Below, in pieces: positions 20,176 through 31,091 of a stretch of 45,961 bases of DNA (positions within the stretch are counted from its first letter, which is position 1; the number at the start of each line of letters is the position of its first letter). Both the position numbers and the translations under genes were made by a program. The stretch is from Perkinsus chesapeaki (taxonomy: Eukaryota; Perkinsozoa; Perkinsida; Perkinsidae). The notes beneath the pieces were generated by a model that did no database searches, was not told the DNA's origin, and saw nothing but the letters and a program-made list of their open reading frames with translations. The stretch covers positions 1 through 45,961 of the forward strand of contig JAAPAO010000260.1 of assembly GCA_013115145.1 (NCBI GenBank). The letters run 5' to 3'.

Positions 20176-22099
20176 ATGTTTTATATATTGATTTGTACAT
20201 TGGGCACTGTAGCCTTGATAGCATGCTCACTGCTGATGTTAATGCAAGCATTGGCGAATCTAATGAGGGGGGTGTTGCATCTAGAGCCCGGCGATGAAGT
20301 TGACGTAAGTAGTTCGAGCAGTAGAAGCCGTGCTTCATTCGCCCTCATTCGATATCGCAAACTGGTGGCTTATCAACTCCGATTACATCTTGATAGCCCA
20401 ATGAAACGATGCATAGCGTTCGAGCCGCAAGGCCTGTCTATTGGTTCAAGTGGTAACTACCGACAGTCAGCCCGAGATCCAGACGGAGTTAGCCCTTTGC
20501 CCAGATCCAGGTGTTCAATAAATTGGTGACCTATCAGCGCCGAATACGTCCGGATTTGTGATTGAGAGCCCAACAAAATCTCACTTTCATCGGGAGGTAT
20601 ATTCTCTTCACGAGTGCTGCTGTTCAGATAATCCTCACTGGAGCGTCGGGAGGAGTTGGCCACGCCATTCTTGACGAACTACTGTCTAGTCAATGTAGAT
20701 ATGTGGGGAATTTCGTGGCGCAGTGACGGTTGTCAGGTCGAATCCATCCTCGTAGAATTCATGCATGGGACATTGAAATGCATGATAAGAAGGATGACAC
20801 TGTCGAGTTGATGAGCGCTAATACTAAGATTACATACCGACAAGTTGATATAACAGATGAGAAGGCTGTGAGAGAGGGAGTGGAGGCAGTGGTGAAGTCA
20901 GGTGCAAAGAAGGTAGGCTAATTGCGGAGTTGGCAAAGCATGGTGTGGGTCAGTAGCTTCTTCGTCAGCAGCACTCGAATTGACCGGTATCCTTGTCCTT
21001 GATCGATAGGTCCTCTACCGAGGTCTCAAGGTCCTTGAGAACTTCCACTTTGTTAAGTTACCGGATGATTCCCTGACTTTCCGGGCGGCTCTTTGTCAAT
21101 GTGGTATACGTCATTTCTTTACTTTAATTTTCTTCTCTACAACTTACAGTACCAAAAATTGCTTCCGGGTATTTGTACCGGATCCGTAATACGGATAGGA
21201 AATGCACTGTTAGCCACCCTAGCAGGAAGTCATCGTCATTAATGCGGTCTTTTCCCTCTTCAGACCATTGTCATCTGCAATGCTGGAGTTCTCCATGCTG
21301 GATTAACTGAGGAGATATCTCATACCAACTTTCTCAATACACTTGATGTAGGTATACCCCTCTTAACTGCTGCTCATGCTCACGGTCAGGTCAATGCGGC
21401 ATCTCATCAGCTTTTGTACTCTTTATTCCTTCAACAGTCCCTCAGCGACTCCAACCCCTTCGAGCTTGTATCATTCGTTTCTATATCTAGCGCCATGGCC
21501 TTCTCAGCGAGCGCGTTCCTCTCTGCGTATTGCGCATCCAAGTAGGGCTGCTCAATTTCGTGGCGCGCGGTAATTGTATTTGATGTCAGGGCCGCATTGG
21601 TGACACTTCACCAATGCATGAGATTGGAGAATCGGCAGCAGAAGCATCCGGTGCGACTTTCCGTAGTGTGTCCATTTTTGGTTAGAGACAGCCCGGTAAG
21701 ACAGAAGACCAGAACCGGAGGACTTTCACCGCTGATGTTGTTGACTTAGATGTTTCAAGGTGCCTTTGCACATCCTACCTTAACAGAGAGATTAGTATTG
21801 TTTTTATGTCCACCTTTGGATTGTAGTTACGTTGCTAAGGCTATTGTGAATGAGGCGATCATCAACGGCAAGGAGGTACCTTGCGGCTTGCTGTCCGAGT
21901 TGCGCGTGCGTGCATAGTGTGGTGACAGGTATTGTGTCTCCCTCGATGGCCATTGGCATTTGCATTACTGATGTCGGCATTGTTGCCCACTGAGGTCTAT
22001 GACTGGGTAACTGCTGTGTCTGGCGGACAAGTCGGTATGGTTGGTGTGATGTCGAAGGCGAAAGTCCAGAAAGGAGAAGAGTCGATTAAGGAGGACTAG
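20176..22099 (+). CDS. short-chain dehydrogenase/reductase, SDR16C-like
   Basis: NAD(P)-dependent oxidoreductase similar to retinol or 17-beta-hydroxysteroid dehydrogenases of lipid-associated membranes; the real substrate is unknown. Exons: 20176-20304, 20628-20694, 20737-20912, 21264-21347, 21390-21541, 21590-21695, 21750-21875, 21929-22099; 336 residues. An N-terminal membrane segment (residues about 1-35) precedes the cofactor loop TGASGGVG (47-54). CNAG is at 129-132, the catalytic Ser at 185/186, and YCASK at 199-203. Then come VCPFLV, MFQGAF and a C-terminal LPTEVYDWVTAVSGG, all typical of the group. Introns 2 (42 nt) and 5 (48 nt) both contain TTTCGTGGCGC. Confidence 0.9.
20709..20725 (+). 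repeat. intronic motif copy: AATTTCGTGGCGCAGTG
   Basis: Inside the 42-nt SDR intron 2 (20695-20736). It reads like the 5' part of a tRNA (start of the D arm, A box). Confidence 0.65.
21554..21570 (+). repeat. intronic motif copy: AATTTCGTGGCGCGCGG
   Basis: Inside the 48-nt SDR intron 5 (21542-21589). Identical to the copy at 20709 over its first 13 bases. Confidence 0.65.
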
Positions 22100-22492
22100 A
22101 TGTCTCTAATATATTCTTCAAGATAACAGCAACACAACAGAGTCGAGTTTTGCACTGTGACAGACTTACAGTGTCACAAAGTCTCGTGGCGTGCAAGTGC
22201 TCTGCCATGGAAACATAGCGACTGCGCAAGACTGTTTTTTCTGAGTTAGAGAGGACTTTTATTAAAGCAAGGTGTTGCTTTTAGCCGAAATTGTGGTGAA
22301 TTTCCCTTCTATTGTCATCACCTATGTGTTCCTTCATACAGTTAGCACTTTGAAGCCTGATGATCAGGGAAGATTGGAATCAATATCATGACCACGGTCC
22401 TCCGTGACCATCATAACATCCTCATGTGATTCTCCACTCCACTCTACAGCACAGCTGCTACTTAGGGTTTTTTGTGCTCACTTCCCGTCAAT
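22100..22492. other. intergenic between SDR and FGH genes
   Basis: 393 bp without a gene. It contains GTCTCGTGGCGTGC at about 22185-22198, a further loose match to the intronic motif. Confidence 0.5.
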
Positions 22493-24038
22493 ATGTCAGT
22501 TAACCCATCTCTCGAGCTTGTTAGGAAAAACCGTTCCTTCGCGGGTACGTAGTACTAACGAGCCTGGTTTGTCGCGCGCCACGAAATTGTTAGGAACTAC
22601 CTACCGATTCAAGCATCAGTCTGAGTGTCTGGGAGGACTCGATGCGACCTTTTCTATCTTCATACCGGATTCGGCTACACCGAGCCACAAGGTGAGAGCC
22701 GACAAGTGCCGCAGCTGGGAATCGAACCTGCTCAGGTCCCCCTGGTGCACTATCTGTCTGGCCTTACCTGCTCTGATCTTAACGTCACTGAGAAGGCTGG
22801 TAAGACATCAGCTTGTACTTTCCTTTGATACTTGATTCTCTGACCAGGCTACCAGCGTGTAGCATCGGCGCTGGGATTGGCTATTGCCTGCCCTGATACG
22901 TCACCAAGAGGTAGGTCTGTAGGAGTTAGTTGACAGCAGCGTGCTCTTTTCTATACGAAGTTGATTAGTACGTAGTATAGTATAGGTGGTTGTTAAAGAT
23001 GCTGTGGCCTACTGTGTCGAGTAGGTGTTGACTCTTATACCATTCGAAATCCCGCAGTTTCAAAAAAATAGGGGGTGATCCTCAGTCTAATGGATGCCCT
23101 GTTTATGAGGGATAATAAAAGTGTGAACGGATATAGTGTATCATATTATTTCGCCGCCCCAGTCAACAACTATTTATAGCTCGCTTCTTATAGGTGCCGG
23201 CATCCCTGGTGAAGCTGATGAGTGGGACTTTGGCGTCGGTGCTGGTTACTATGTGGACGCCACGCAGGAGCCATGGAGTAAAAACTACAACATGTCAGGA
23301 CTTAGCAGCTTTGTCACGAAATTCACCCCGTTGCACCCTTCACAGGTACACCTACGTCACCGAGGAGTTCCCTCAGCTTTTGAAGGCGAGCTTCGAGCAG
23401 ATCGACGCGGGCAACTGCAGCGTTATGGGCCACAGTGTGGGAGGCCATGGCTCATTGACTGTGGCGTTGAGCAATCCTGGAAAATACAAGGTAGCTTCCG
23501 ACACGAGCATGATGCCAGTTTGTTCTCTTCAGTGCGCCTCTGCCTTCGCTCCGGCATGCAACCTCAGCGAGACACCATGGTGAGGGGGAAGTGTGTGGAT
23601 TCATACGAGTGATGATGTTGGCTTTAGGGGAACTAAGGCGTTTGGTCGCTTCTTTGGCGACAACAAGGGAGAGTGGAAGAAACACGACGCTTGCTGTCTG
23701 GCGGAGAAGTATTCAGGTGAGTAGAGTGGTATAGTCGATGCGCTGTAGGGGATTGGCTGTTGCAGGCCCAAAGCTGGACATTAAGATTGATGTGGGCTCC
23801 GAAGACGATCAGTATTTGAAGGCCCCTGTGGACCAGCTAAGATGCCGTGAATTCAGTCAAGTTGCTGAAGGGAATCCTAACATCACCTTGGACTTCAACG
23901 AGAGGGTGAGCTGCCGACTTCATCCCGTCGGGTGTTAGTTGTTGTTCATCTCAGGCCGGATATGATCACTCTTACTTCTTTGTGTCAACCTTTATTGAAG
24001 ACCAGTTGAGATTTCATGCTGAGCATCTCCTTAAGTAG
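22493..24038 (+). CDS. S-formylglutathione hydrolase (esterase D)
   Basis: Hydrolyses S-formylglutathione to glutathione and formate, the second step of glutathione-dependent formaldehyde detoxification in the cytosol. Ten exons: 22493-22544, 22594-22691, 22736-22799, 22848-22910, 23194-23293, 23346-23490, 23533-23579, 23628-23716, 23766-23905, 23955-24038; 293 residues, close to the usual 280-290. Family blocks: [48 protein letters not shown], the nucleophile elbow GHSVGG (Ser156; usually GHSMGG), [10 protein letters not shown] with the acid and [13 protein letters not shown] with the catalytic His. Eight of nine introns are 42-52 nt. Introns 1, 2 and 5 carry tRNA-like motifs. Confidence 0.96.
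22571..22588 (-). repeat. intronic motif copy (minus): AATTTCGTGGCGCGCGAC
   Basis: Inside the 49-nt FGH intron 1 (22545-22593), opposite orientation to the host gene. It matches 21554-21569 in 16 bases. Confidence 0.65.
22717..22731 (-). repeat. T-arm/B-box-like motif in FGH intron 2
   Basis: Minus strand reads GCAGGTTCGATTCCC within a 44-nt intron (22692-22735). It fits the tRNA B-box consensus GGTTCGANNCC. Confidence 0.6.
23313..23324 (-). repeat. intronic motif copy (minus), short: GAATTTCGTGAC
   Basis: Inside the 52-nt FGH intron 5 (23294-23345). Shares GAATTTCGTG with the copy at 20708. Confidence 0.45.
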
Positions 24039-25431
24039 ATGATTGATTGCTGCTTAGTGGCATTATCAGTGTTATAGACTCTTCTAAATGTTTCCTTTGA
24101 GTCCCTGTAGAGTTGGCTGCTGCTGCTGCCATTGGGGGGCTGAGGCCGCTGCACGGTGGTAGAATTTGCGTCATTGATCCTGAAGTCGACAATCCCATCG
24201 TTCCCCGTGTTCATTGGAATCGGTTCCAGCAACGCATTTTACGTGCAAAAGTAGTTCTGGAATCGACTCCGAATCGGTTTATTGATCGACGATGGGTAGC
24301 TGTAGGCATTTTATTGCTGTAGCAACCCTTGGAGTGAGGGAATCCTGACACTCACCCGGGGACTCCCCGTGAAAATGCGGTGCTTGATTCGGTCGTTGCC
24401 GACGGTGCGAGAAAGCCTACCGTCGAATCCAGCGGGGAGGACACAACGGAAGTTTCCCTGAGTCAAGGGCCTTGACACGTCTCTCAAAGGGGGCATCGCC
24501 AAATGTCACGTGCGAAGGTGAAGTGCTGAGTGTAAAATCTGATTGAAAAAACGTATTTCTATGAATTAGCTAGAGTCAAAGCCGGTTGCGCCTTCACAGC
24601 AAGTGATCGAGGTGGGGGGGGGGGAATTCTTGAATACTACACGGCAAATGCGACCGCTTACATTGTGTAATACAAGGAGCCATAAAAGAGCCGCATGAAC
24701 TGTAGAAGCAGCAGCGAACTTGACATAACTTCTGAGTGACATAATCTTATTAATCGACAACACTTTCTGAGGTTGGAGGAATCTCAGCCTCAAAGCATCA
24801 GATACTTGAAGGACGTTCGGGGTTTTCTAAAGAGCGATACACTCCTCTGTATCTCTCTACAAGATCGGTATGCAGTTTGCTGGTTGAGACGGAGAAGGAC
24901 ATGCCCTTACAGAAGAAGCTTATTATAATTCCTGCTGCCCATGCCACCTATATGTAACCAGCTGAACTGCAAGAAGCAACGATCTTCCCTGCTCATACGT
25001 AACCCACCTAAGTGCCTTATTGGCATTCGCCGGCTCGAGAGTCTTTCCTGTATTGTATTGCTGCACTCTACAGCGGCTTGATGCTTTGTACCAAGTACTG
25101 CCGAAAACCTAGCTTCTACACAAGAGCCTTCGTCCAAGGCAACTTATACGCTTATACTCCTACAAGGCTACTTATTTCCACAGTATCTAACTGACCAACA
25201 AGCTAGAAGAATTAACTGTGGAAGATGCCAGAGAGAACACTCTTAATATGAGGCTTTACGGCAGCCATACGCCTGTACCGCGCGCGGTGGTCGGATGGCG
25301 GGCCGTACTTGAACAGCTAGATCCACGAGAGTGTTGAACGGTAGTTTCCTTATTATTGACATTGCTGTGTTTTTGGAATAGGCGCAGGTCTTAACTATAT
25401 CTATTATATATATCCTATTTATAAGTTGATA
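24039..25431. other. gene-poor region
   Basis: 1.4 kb without a confident gene. A minus-strand ORF (24742-24566, 58 residues) starts with a hydrophobic, signal-peptide-like run (AALLWLLVLHNVSG) but has no further support. 24330-24500 is GC-rich with several short inverted segments, and 24611-24623 is a run of G. I could match none of it to a known structured RNA. Confidence 0.35.
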
Positions 25432-25855
25432 ATGTCCGAAGATTCCCGACGCATTTTAGAGTACCAACCCAACACGTTCCTGCCGCAGCTCTCTCTGCAG
25501 AGGCGCTGTGCCGACGGCCAAGTCTATCTAGACGAGCCCGCCAGACCAACAGTGAGCATTCCCCTCACTATCAAGCACATTGAGGCTCTTCAGGGGCTGC
25601 CGAGGCCGAATTCCGTCCCGCCACAAGGATCTCTACCGAGTCTGTCGTTGCCTGTTTTAGGCGGTACCGCTGAGCTTGAGCGTGCGCCTTCAACACCGTG
25701 CTCTGTGGTAGGTCCCTTGTAGTTGTTGCCGGTAGGATATTCATCTTTGTCAGAAGGCGATGGACCACTCAGAAGCGTTGAAGACTCCACTCTCGGCAAG
25801 TAGGCAAGGCGTGAGGATCTCTATAAGGCAGCTTGCTCACTTTGTCGTCCATTAG
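25432..25855 (+). CDS. hypothetical protein, two exons
   Basis: Starts MSEDSRRILEYQPNTFLPQL (an in-frame ATG two codons upstream is possible). Exon 1 ends at 25707; a 46-nt GT-AG intron (25708-25753) leads to exon 2, ending at 25855, about 130 residues. The middle is Pro/Leu/Ser rich (LPSLSLPVLGG). No signal peptide, membrane helix or known motif is seen. The typical short intron and phase 0 join argue that it is real. Confidence 0.5.
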
Positions 25856-26187
25856 AATAGCTGTTATAATTAGCGTGATAAGCGTCCCCTATCTATATCG
25901 CAGGAGCGGCACTCGGCAACAACTATCATCGCTGTATATGAGCCATATGATACGACCTAAGGGCCACAGGCTATAGCTTCGGATCTTCTGCATGAATCTT
26001 TTGGCAGCTCAGTATGGAAAATATATTCCACAATTGGGAAGTCAGAGCTAGACTTTGACAAGAGCTTAAAGTTAGTTAGGGAAAGTTCTCTAACTTTTTA
26101 GGAAATCTGCTTACAGTTTACCCCCAAAAAATTGTGACCGTCCTCCATACACAAGAAGCTCGTGTAGGTACCACAGCATCATCGCTA
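25856..26187. other. convergent intergenic spacer
   Basis: 332 bp between the 3' ends of a plus- and a minus-strand gene; no gene or clear terminator seen. An AAAGTTAG..AACTTTTTAGG inverted piece lies near 26067-26101. Confidence 0.45.
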
Positions 26188-27799
26188 TCAGGCATTAGGC
26201 CCCCATGTACCACACCGGAGGCCAAGAGGAGGCGTATCGTTATGCACGGTCGAAGGATGATGACTATCGAAGAGGCCGTTTAATACACTGTGTGTGTCTT
26301 GAAGTGTTTCACCATCACAGAGCGTCGGGTTGGATGGGAGAGATGTATTTTTCGCAAAGTCCATGAAGAGTGTTTCTGCGAGCGAATCGAGTATCATAGA
26401 GCCAGGGAGCTCCGGCAGACCGAGTTCGGCCAGGAGGTCGCCGAGCCCATGCCCACAAGTGTGCAAACTACCACAGCTGGGGTCTGCGCCACAGCGGAAG
26501 GTAGGCACCGAGAAGAGGGTTGAGGAAGCTGGCATGTAGTCAACTGAGAGGCGACTACCCTGTCGAAGAAGCAATGTGTCCGAGTCTGGCCTGCCCTGTG
26601 TGGTCGTCCAGGTGGGGCTGTGCGTGCTGGCTGTACCGGTATGAGGTGCAGTGTAGGCCCCATCGTCACCGGGGCCGAGCTTGAGGCTGTCAGCTCTACC
26701 GCCACTGACACCACCGAGGTCGAGGGGGATGAGGAGGAAAAGGCGTCGAGAGGATAGTGAAGGCAGCAGCCGAGTGAGGGAGGCATCCAGGGCAAGTGAG
26801 TTGGGGTATTCATCGAAGGGAGGTACCCGACGACTGTTTGTGCTGTTTGTAAAGGCAGCGTGGGGAGAGGTGGCACTGATGAGGGAAACAACTTCCAGTA
26901 GGGATGGTTGGAAGACAGCTCTTCTTGGTGGCTACGACGTGGTATGCTAGAAGTTGGTCAAATACAGTATTACATGTTCAGTGGAAACGTGGTGCAAACT
27001 CATTACTAGAGTCCAGCGTGTCGGAAAATAGAATCTGCGTAGGGGTTATGCTGACACTGTACAGTATAAAAAGAATCTGCGTAGGGGTTATGCTGACACT
27101 GTAGAGTATAAAAAGAATCTGCGTAGCGGTTAGGCTGACACTGTACAGTATAAAAAGAATCTGCGTAGGGGTTAGGCTGACACTGTACAGTATAAAAAGA
27201 ATCTGCGTAGCGGTTAGGCTGACACTGTAGAGTATAAAAAGAATCTGCATAGGGGTTAGGCTGACACTGTACAGTATAAGAAGAATCTGCGTAGCGGTTA
27301 GGCTGACACTGTACAGTATAAGAGCACTGTGTGTATTCCTATTCATGGATTAATTTATAGACCTGTCCGGTCGAGGAGTCTTTCAAGAGTGCCTGAAGCA
27401 CGCGGGAGCTCAAGATACGTGGGTGCTGTGCTGTTTCTGTACATCTACATAGCTCTAAATTCCTATCTTACATTGTCTTCTGCTCGGCCTCCTTTACACG
27501 CAGTGCATTCAGACACATTCGATCTGAGATGTTAATCGATAGCAATAGGATTGGAATTTATCCTACTGTCGCATATCTATTAGTGGCGTGCCTTCAGGTA
27601 CAGTATTACCACCATCACCGAGAGTATTGAAAAAGGAGGAAGATGAAACAGATACCAAGACCCCAGAATCATCGATGCCCCCGAGGGTGCCGAAGCGACG
27701 GATGGTTAAGTCGGAGACAGGATCGGAGGCTGCCAGCGAGTACAGTGTCAGCGGCGAGGGGGGCAAGAGAGGCTTGCTTGGGTGAGAATGATCGGCCAT
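26188..27799 (-). CDS. hypothetical protein with a minisatellite-bearing intron
   Basis: Exon 1 (27799-27567) encodes MADHSHPSKPLLPPSP and a Ser/Thr-rich stretch with LTIRRFGTLGGIDDSG, ending at a GTAGGA donor. A long open minus frame from about 26930 to 26188 reads VFQPSLLEVVSLISATSP through to a C-terminal part with CGADPSCGSLHTCGHG and LGDLLAELGLPELPG. Phase allows a join with an acceptor at about 26928-26931, giving roughly 325 residues. The intron (about 630 bp) contains seven 42-bp repeats. No recognised domain; the protein looks low-complexity, perhaps regulatory. Confidence 0.5.
27030..27323. repeat. minisatellite, 7 x 42 bp, in an intron
   Basis: Seven copies of a 42-bp unit beginning AGAATCTGCGTAGGGGTTA and ending CACTGTACAGTATAAAA, differing at a few positions (for example GGGG or GCGG, CAGT or GAGT). 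The unit is a multiple of three, which creates a false 122-codon minus ORF. Confidence 0.95.
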
Positions 27800-28335
27800 G
27801 ATGTGGGAAGCGTTGTGCAGGTACATATCTTCTGTATTTCGATCAACTCGTAACAGTATGTAATTAAGCAGGGCATGTCATCTACGGTTTCACTTCCAGT
27901 GGAGAACTGATCACTTTGCGTTGGGGGTGGGGTTGGGAACTATAGCAAACGAACAAGGTGGGATGAAGTCGAATGATATGCATTGATGGCATGCACCTAG
28001 CAGTAGCGGTAGCCTATTCCTCCTCCTAGTCGCTCGACCACTACTACTGCCTAGGCGATAGTAAGACATGTTCGAAGCGCTCCTGTCATCGAATGGTATA
28101 TACAGTAGTAGAAGTAAAACAGTAGTAAACTTATATAGTACATGTATACTTGGAGTAAATACCAATACCTATTAAAGCATACTCAGTAGTTACTCCACTT
28201 CGTATCGGTATGCTCAATGAGACTTATAGAGTAGATAGAAGATGAATCTAGGGTTAATATTTACTATTATTGGATAACGTTAATGTTACAAGTGCAAGCT
28301 TGTTACACTTCCCTATCATCAGCTTGTCTAGTTTA
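27800..28335. promoter_or_regulatory. divergent intergenic region
   Basis: About 535 bp between the start codons of the minus gene (27799) and the NUP43-like gene (28336). No gene seen; AT-rich from 28085 to 28270. Both promoters must lie here. Confidence 0.45.
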
Positions 28336-30528
28336 ATGGCGCGTGAAGCTGCCCGTCTCAATGTCGGGGCCTGTGTGCAGTGCACGGCAGTGAGGCCGCC
28401 GCAGCAGCCCAGGCATCACGGCCTTTTAAGAGGAACTGCTGATCAAGGCAGCTTGCTTATCGCTACGGGAAGCATGTCAATGGATAGGTGGGCTGCATGA
28501 CCGCTGCGCCACGAAGTTATATTTCTCAGCGCCAATTTTGTTGAGGTTATGGAATACGATGCGTCGACGGAGGAGCTCGTGATGTTGGAGGAGATAGAGC
28601 ATCTATTCCCGGTAGGCACCGAAGGCGTGGTTGGCAGTGAGCTGTTGCTGGTAGGTTGAGAGGATAGTTTGGGCGCCAGAAGGCAGTGGCAGCAGGAGAG
28701 ACAACAACAGCTTCATCACGTGGTAAGATACTCATCAAGGATTCGGGTGCGCACTGCGAAGAATCCTGGCGAGTCAGCAGGATTGAATTCATTTCAGCTC
28801 CGATTATATCCGTCTGTGGCGCAAGGAGGCGGATGATGCACGGTTCAAGCTCGTTGGTATCTTCCGCCCGGCCCCTGGGTGTTCTGGCAGCGGAGCGTAA
28901 GCCCCCTGCTGTTTGCCCTTAACAGCATCGGAACTTCTTTCCTTCAGGCCGTGCTGCCCTTACTCTGGCGTTGTTTGGTGTGGTGATAGGGTGGCGGCCT
29001 GTACCCGCTCGGGCTTGCTGATAGTATGGAGCGCGTCAACCTTAGATATCCTACGGTGCTCGGATTTCGGCAGCGACACGCTGAACGCTATGGTGAGGCG
29101 GAAGGCGTATCTTTGTGCACTGTGAAGATTTTTCGGTTGCTCAGTCCCTATGTGATGTATCATTTGTGGGACCGGATGTATTGGCTGTATGCAATACTCG
29201 TGGGGAGGTTATCCTCGTGGACCTGGCCGAGGAGGACTCGGCCGACGCTGATGTTGTGGTGAGTAGTTCTGTATAGATTCGGTTTATTAGGATCTTTGTG
29301 AAGGATTTCAATGCTAAGTTTGTGGTAGCAACTATCAGAGGGCGGAATGACCCAGGCTAGTTGCCTGGGGCTTCCTAGTTGCTTTACCGCGGCCAATTTC
29401 TCAACCAGCGCACAATCTGCCTGTATCGGTGCAAAATTTCTTTATGCAGCTCCTCATCTTCCTATCAGTTCTGTAGTGTAGCTCGATTCTGTAGGTCCAA
29501 CGGCCACCGGAGGAGTTTCCTGAGCAGGCCACCAGGTAAGGCTGTCATCTACGAGTACCTCTACCGCTCTTCAGCTTCATGTCAACAACTGAGAACGGTC
29601 GGCTCGGGTTGATGATGCAGGAAACAGGAGAAGTGGTGTGTTACCGATTTGATATGAAAGGCGAGCAGGGCAGGCTCCGCTTCCTCACGACAGGTAGGCA
29701 TGGCCCCCCTGCTTGTTGATGCTGATGGCGGCGTTTAGTGCACACTGAGTCCTCGATAGCAGCGGCGAGCTTCCTGTGCTCGGATGGGCCTATGGGGTAG
29801 GTGTAGTGGTGAAGTTGGCTGCTTATCGATCTTAATAGGTCTATACTGTGCACGGCTAACGATAACGGCAGACTGTCTCTGTGGAAGTGGCCTGATGAAA
29901 GTAAGGAGCGGTATGACTTTCAGGACATGTTGTTGCCCAGGCCGTGGACATTCCCAAGGTGCTGCCAGAATTCGTCCTCTGTACCAGTGGTCGTTGAGCC
30001 TTTCAAATGAAGAAGGACTTGTATCATCGGTGCAATTGTGCAACGGAGCGTCCCCAGCTGGTGACAGCAAGCAGGTGAGGGCTCCCCTTCCTCGCAGTGT
30101 GCCTGTATCCGTAATCTACTTTGTGTTGGAGGTGAACTCCATTAATAGAAAAAACGGATGTATTCATGTCTTTTGTAGCTCGGAGTAATACTTCGCTCGT
30201 AAGAGTTCAATTTCTCAAGAACAGCGCAGTTCGCAACACTGCACGTTCTCGTAGAGCTCAACGCACCTGTTTCATTTGCACACCGGTATGATATTACTGG
30301 TTCCTTTAGGCCTTGGTGTTGAGTACGACTGGTGGTAGAGTTATCATAACCTTCCTTCCTGAAGAAGCGCCTTCAAATTGGGAGGATCAAGAAGTTCGCC
30401 AGAGCGGCAAGGCTCCACGTCTGAGTGCTGCCTCTGCTGCCAGCGGCCGGACGCGTAAGGCCGCCCTAAGGTTTACTAATAACTATGAACAATTGTTCGG
30501 CTGCCTCTGTTCTTTGGGGCTTGCTTAG
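28336..30528 (+). CDS. NUP43-like nucleoporin beta-propeller
   Basis: NUP43 is a seven-bladed WD40 subunit of the Y (NUP107-160) complex of the nuclear pore. Certain exons: 28336-28487, 28530-28611, 28798-28896, 28948-29092, 29145-29258; further coding at about 28668-28750, 29580-29690, 29853-29910, 29985-30075 and 30309-30528. Matches in order: LLIATGSM..ANFVEVMEYD, TTTASSRGKILIK (NUP43 has VAASSTGCVTVF), then SGAPCCPYSGVVWC, TRSGLLIVWSASTLDILR, SDTLNA and VSFVGPDVLAVCNTRGEVIL, and a late blade CTANDNGRLSLWKW. The C-terminal exon ends FTNNYEQLFGC. The join from about 28750 to 28798 is unresolved. Another WD40 protein is possible. Intron 1 (42 nt) carries the TTCGTGGCGC motif. Confidence 0.6.
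28501..28518 (-). repeat. intronic motif copy (minus): AACTTCGTGGCGCAGCGG
   Basis: Inside the 42-nt intron 1 (28488-28529) of the NUP43-like gene. Same core as 20709 (CTTCGTGGCGCAG against TTTCGTGGCGCAG), followed by a tRNA D-loop-like GCGGTC. Confidence 0.65.
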
Positions 30529-31091
30529 TTGCGGCTGTGCAACTACCTTGTATGCTTCAGTAGTTCAACGTCTTAGCAGAATCATGCAGCATGATTCATG
30601 CTGAGAAAAAAACACCCTGCTGTCGAGAACAACGCTTCGAATCAACGCTAAAATGGGCGGTGGTTGAGAATCAATTTCTTGCGGAAACGACAAGATTTCT
30701 CCTTTTTAGGGCTCTCGGCGGCCTCTAGGCTCTCGGAAAGCGGACGGGTAGGTTTATTGTGACTTAGCCGATCGGGCGAGTTCCTGCTACTTAGGATCGT
30801 CCTTGGGTGCTCGGTAACTCGACCATAAGATCCTCGCCAATGTCTGCAGTGGAGTGAGACCTAAGCAATGAAAGAAGCAGCACGTTTCCAAACCACGATG
30901 ATCGCTTTGGTTCTTTCAATTCGGCACCCCTCCCTTTACACGGCAGTTTTGAGTGTACTAAGCACTGTTCCATCGCGGAGCTATCGATTGACGTGGGAGC
31001 CGTCTCACCACATGGCTACGTTGCTGAAATGTCCTTTTTCAGTCGAACTGTATCTTTTGTAGGCCTCTTTGTCTCACCTTATGCTTTTGCA
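30529..31091. other. intergenic, no gene seen
   Basis: About 560 bp. Short open frames on both strands lack splice context. GGAGAAATCTTG..TTTCTT-type inverted pieces near 30675-30705 are weak. Confidence 0.45.

Noticed and set aside
24330-24500. Structured non-coding RNA
   Set aside because: GC-rich with some inverted segments, but no match to the motifs I know for SRP, RNase P/MRP, U snRNAs or 5S rRNA.
26394-26891. 165-codon minus ORF rich in Pro and Ser
   Set aside because: It is a shadow frame of the longer open minus exon (about 26930-26188), which has a better start-of-exon and end context.
26978-27346. Minus ORF of ILYSVSLTPTQ repeats
   Set aside because: The unit is 42 bp (a multiple of three), so stop-free reading is an artefact; it lies in an intron.
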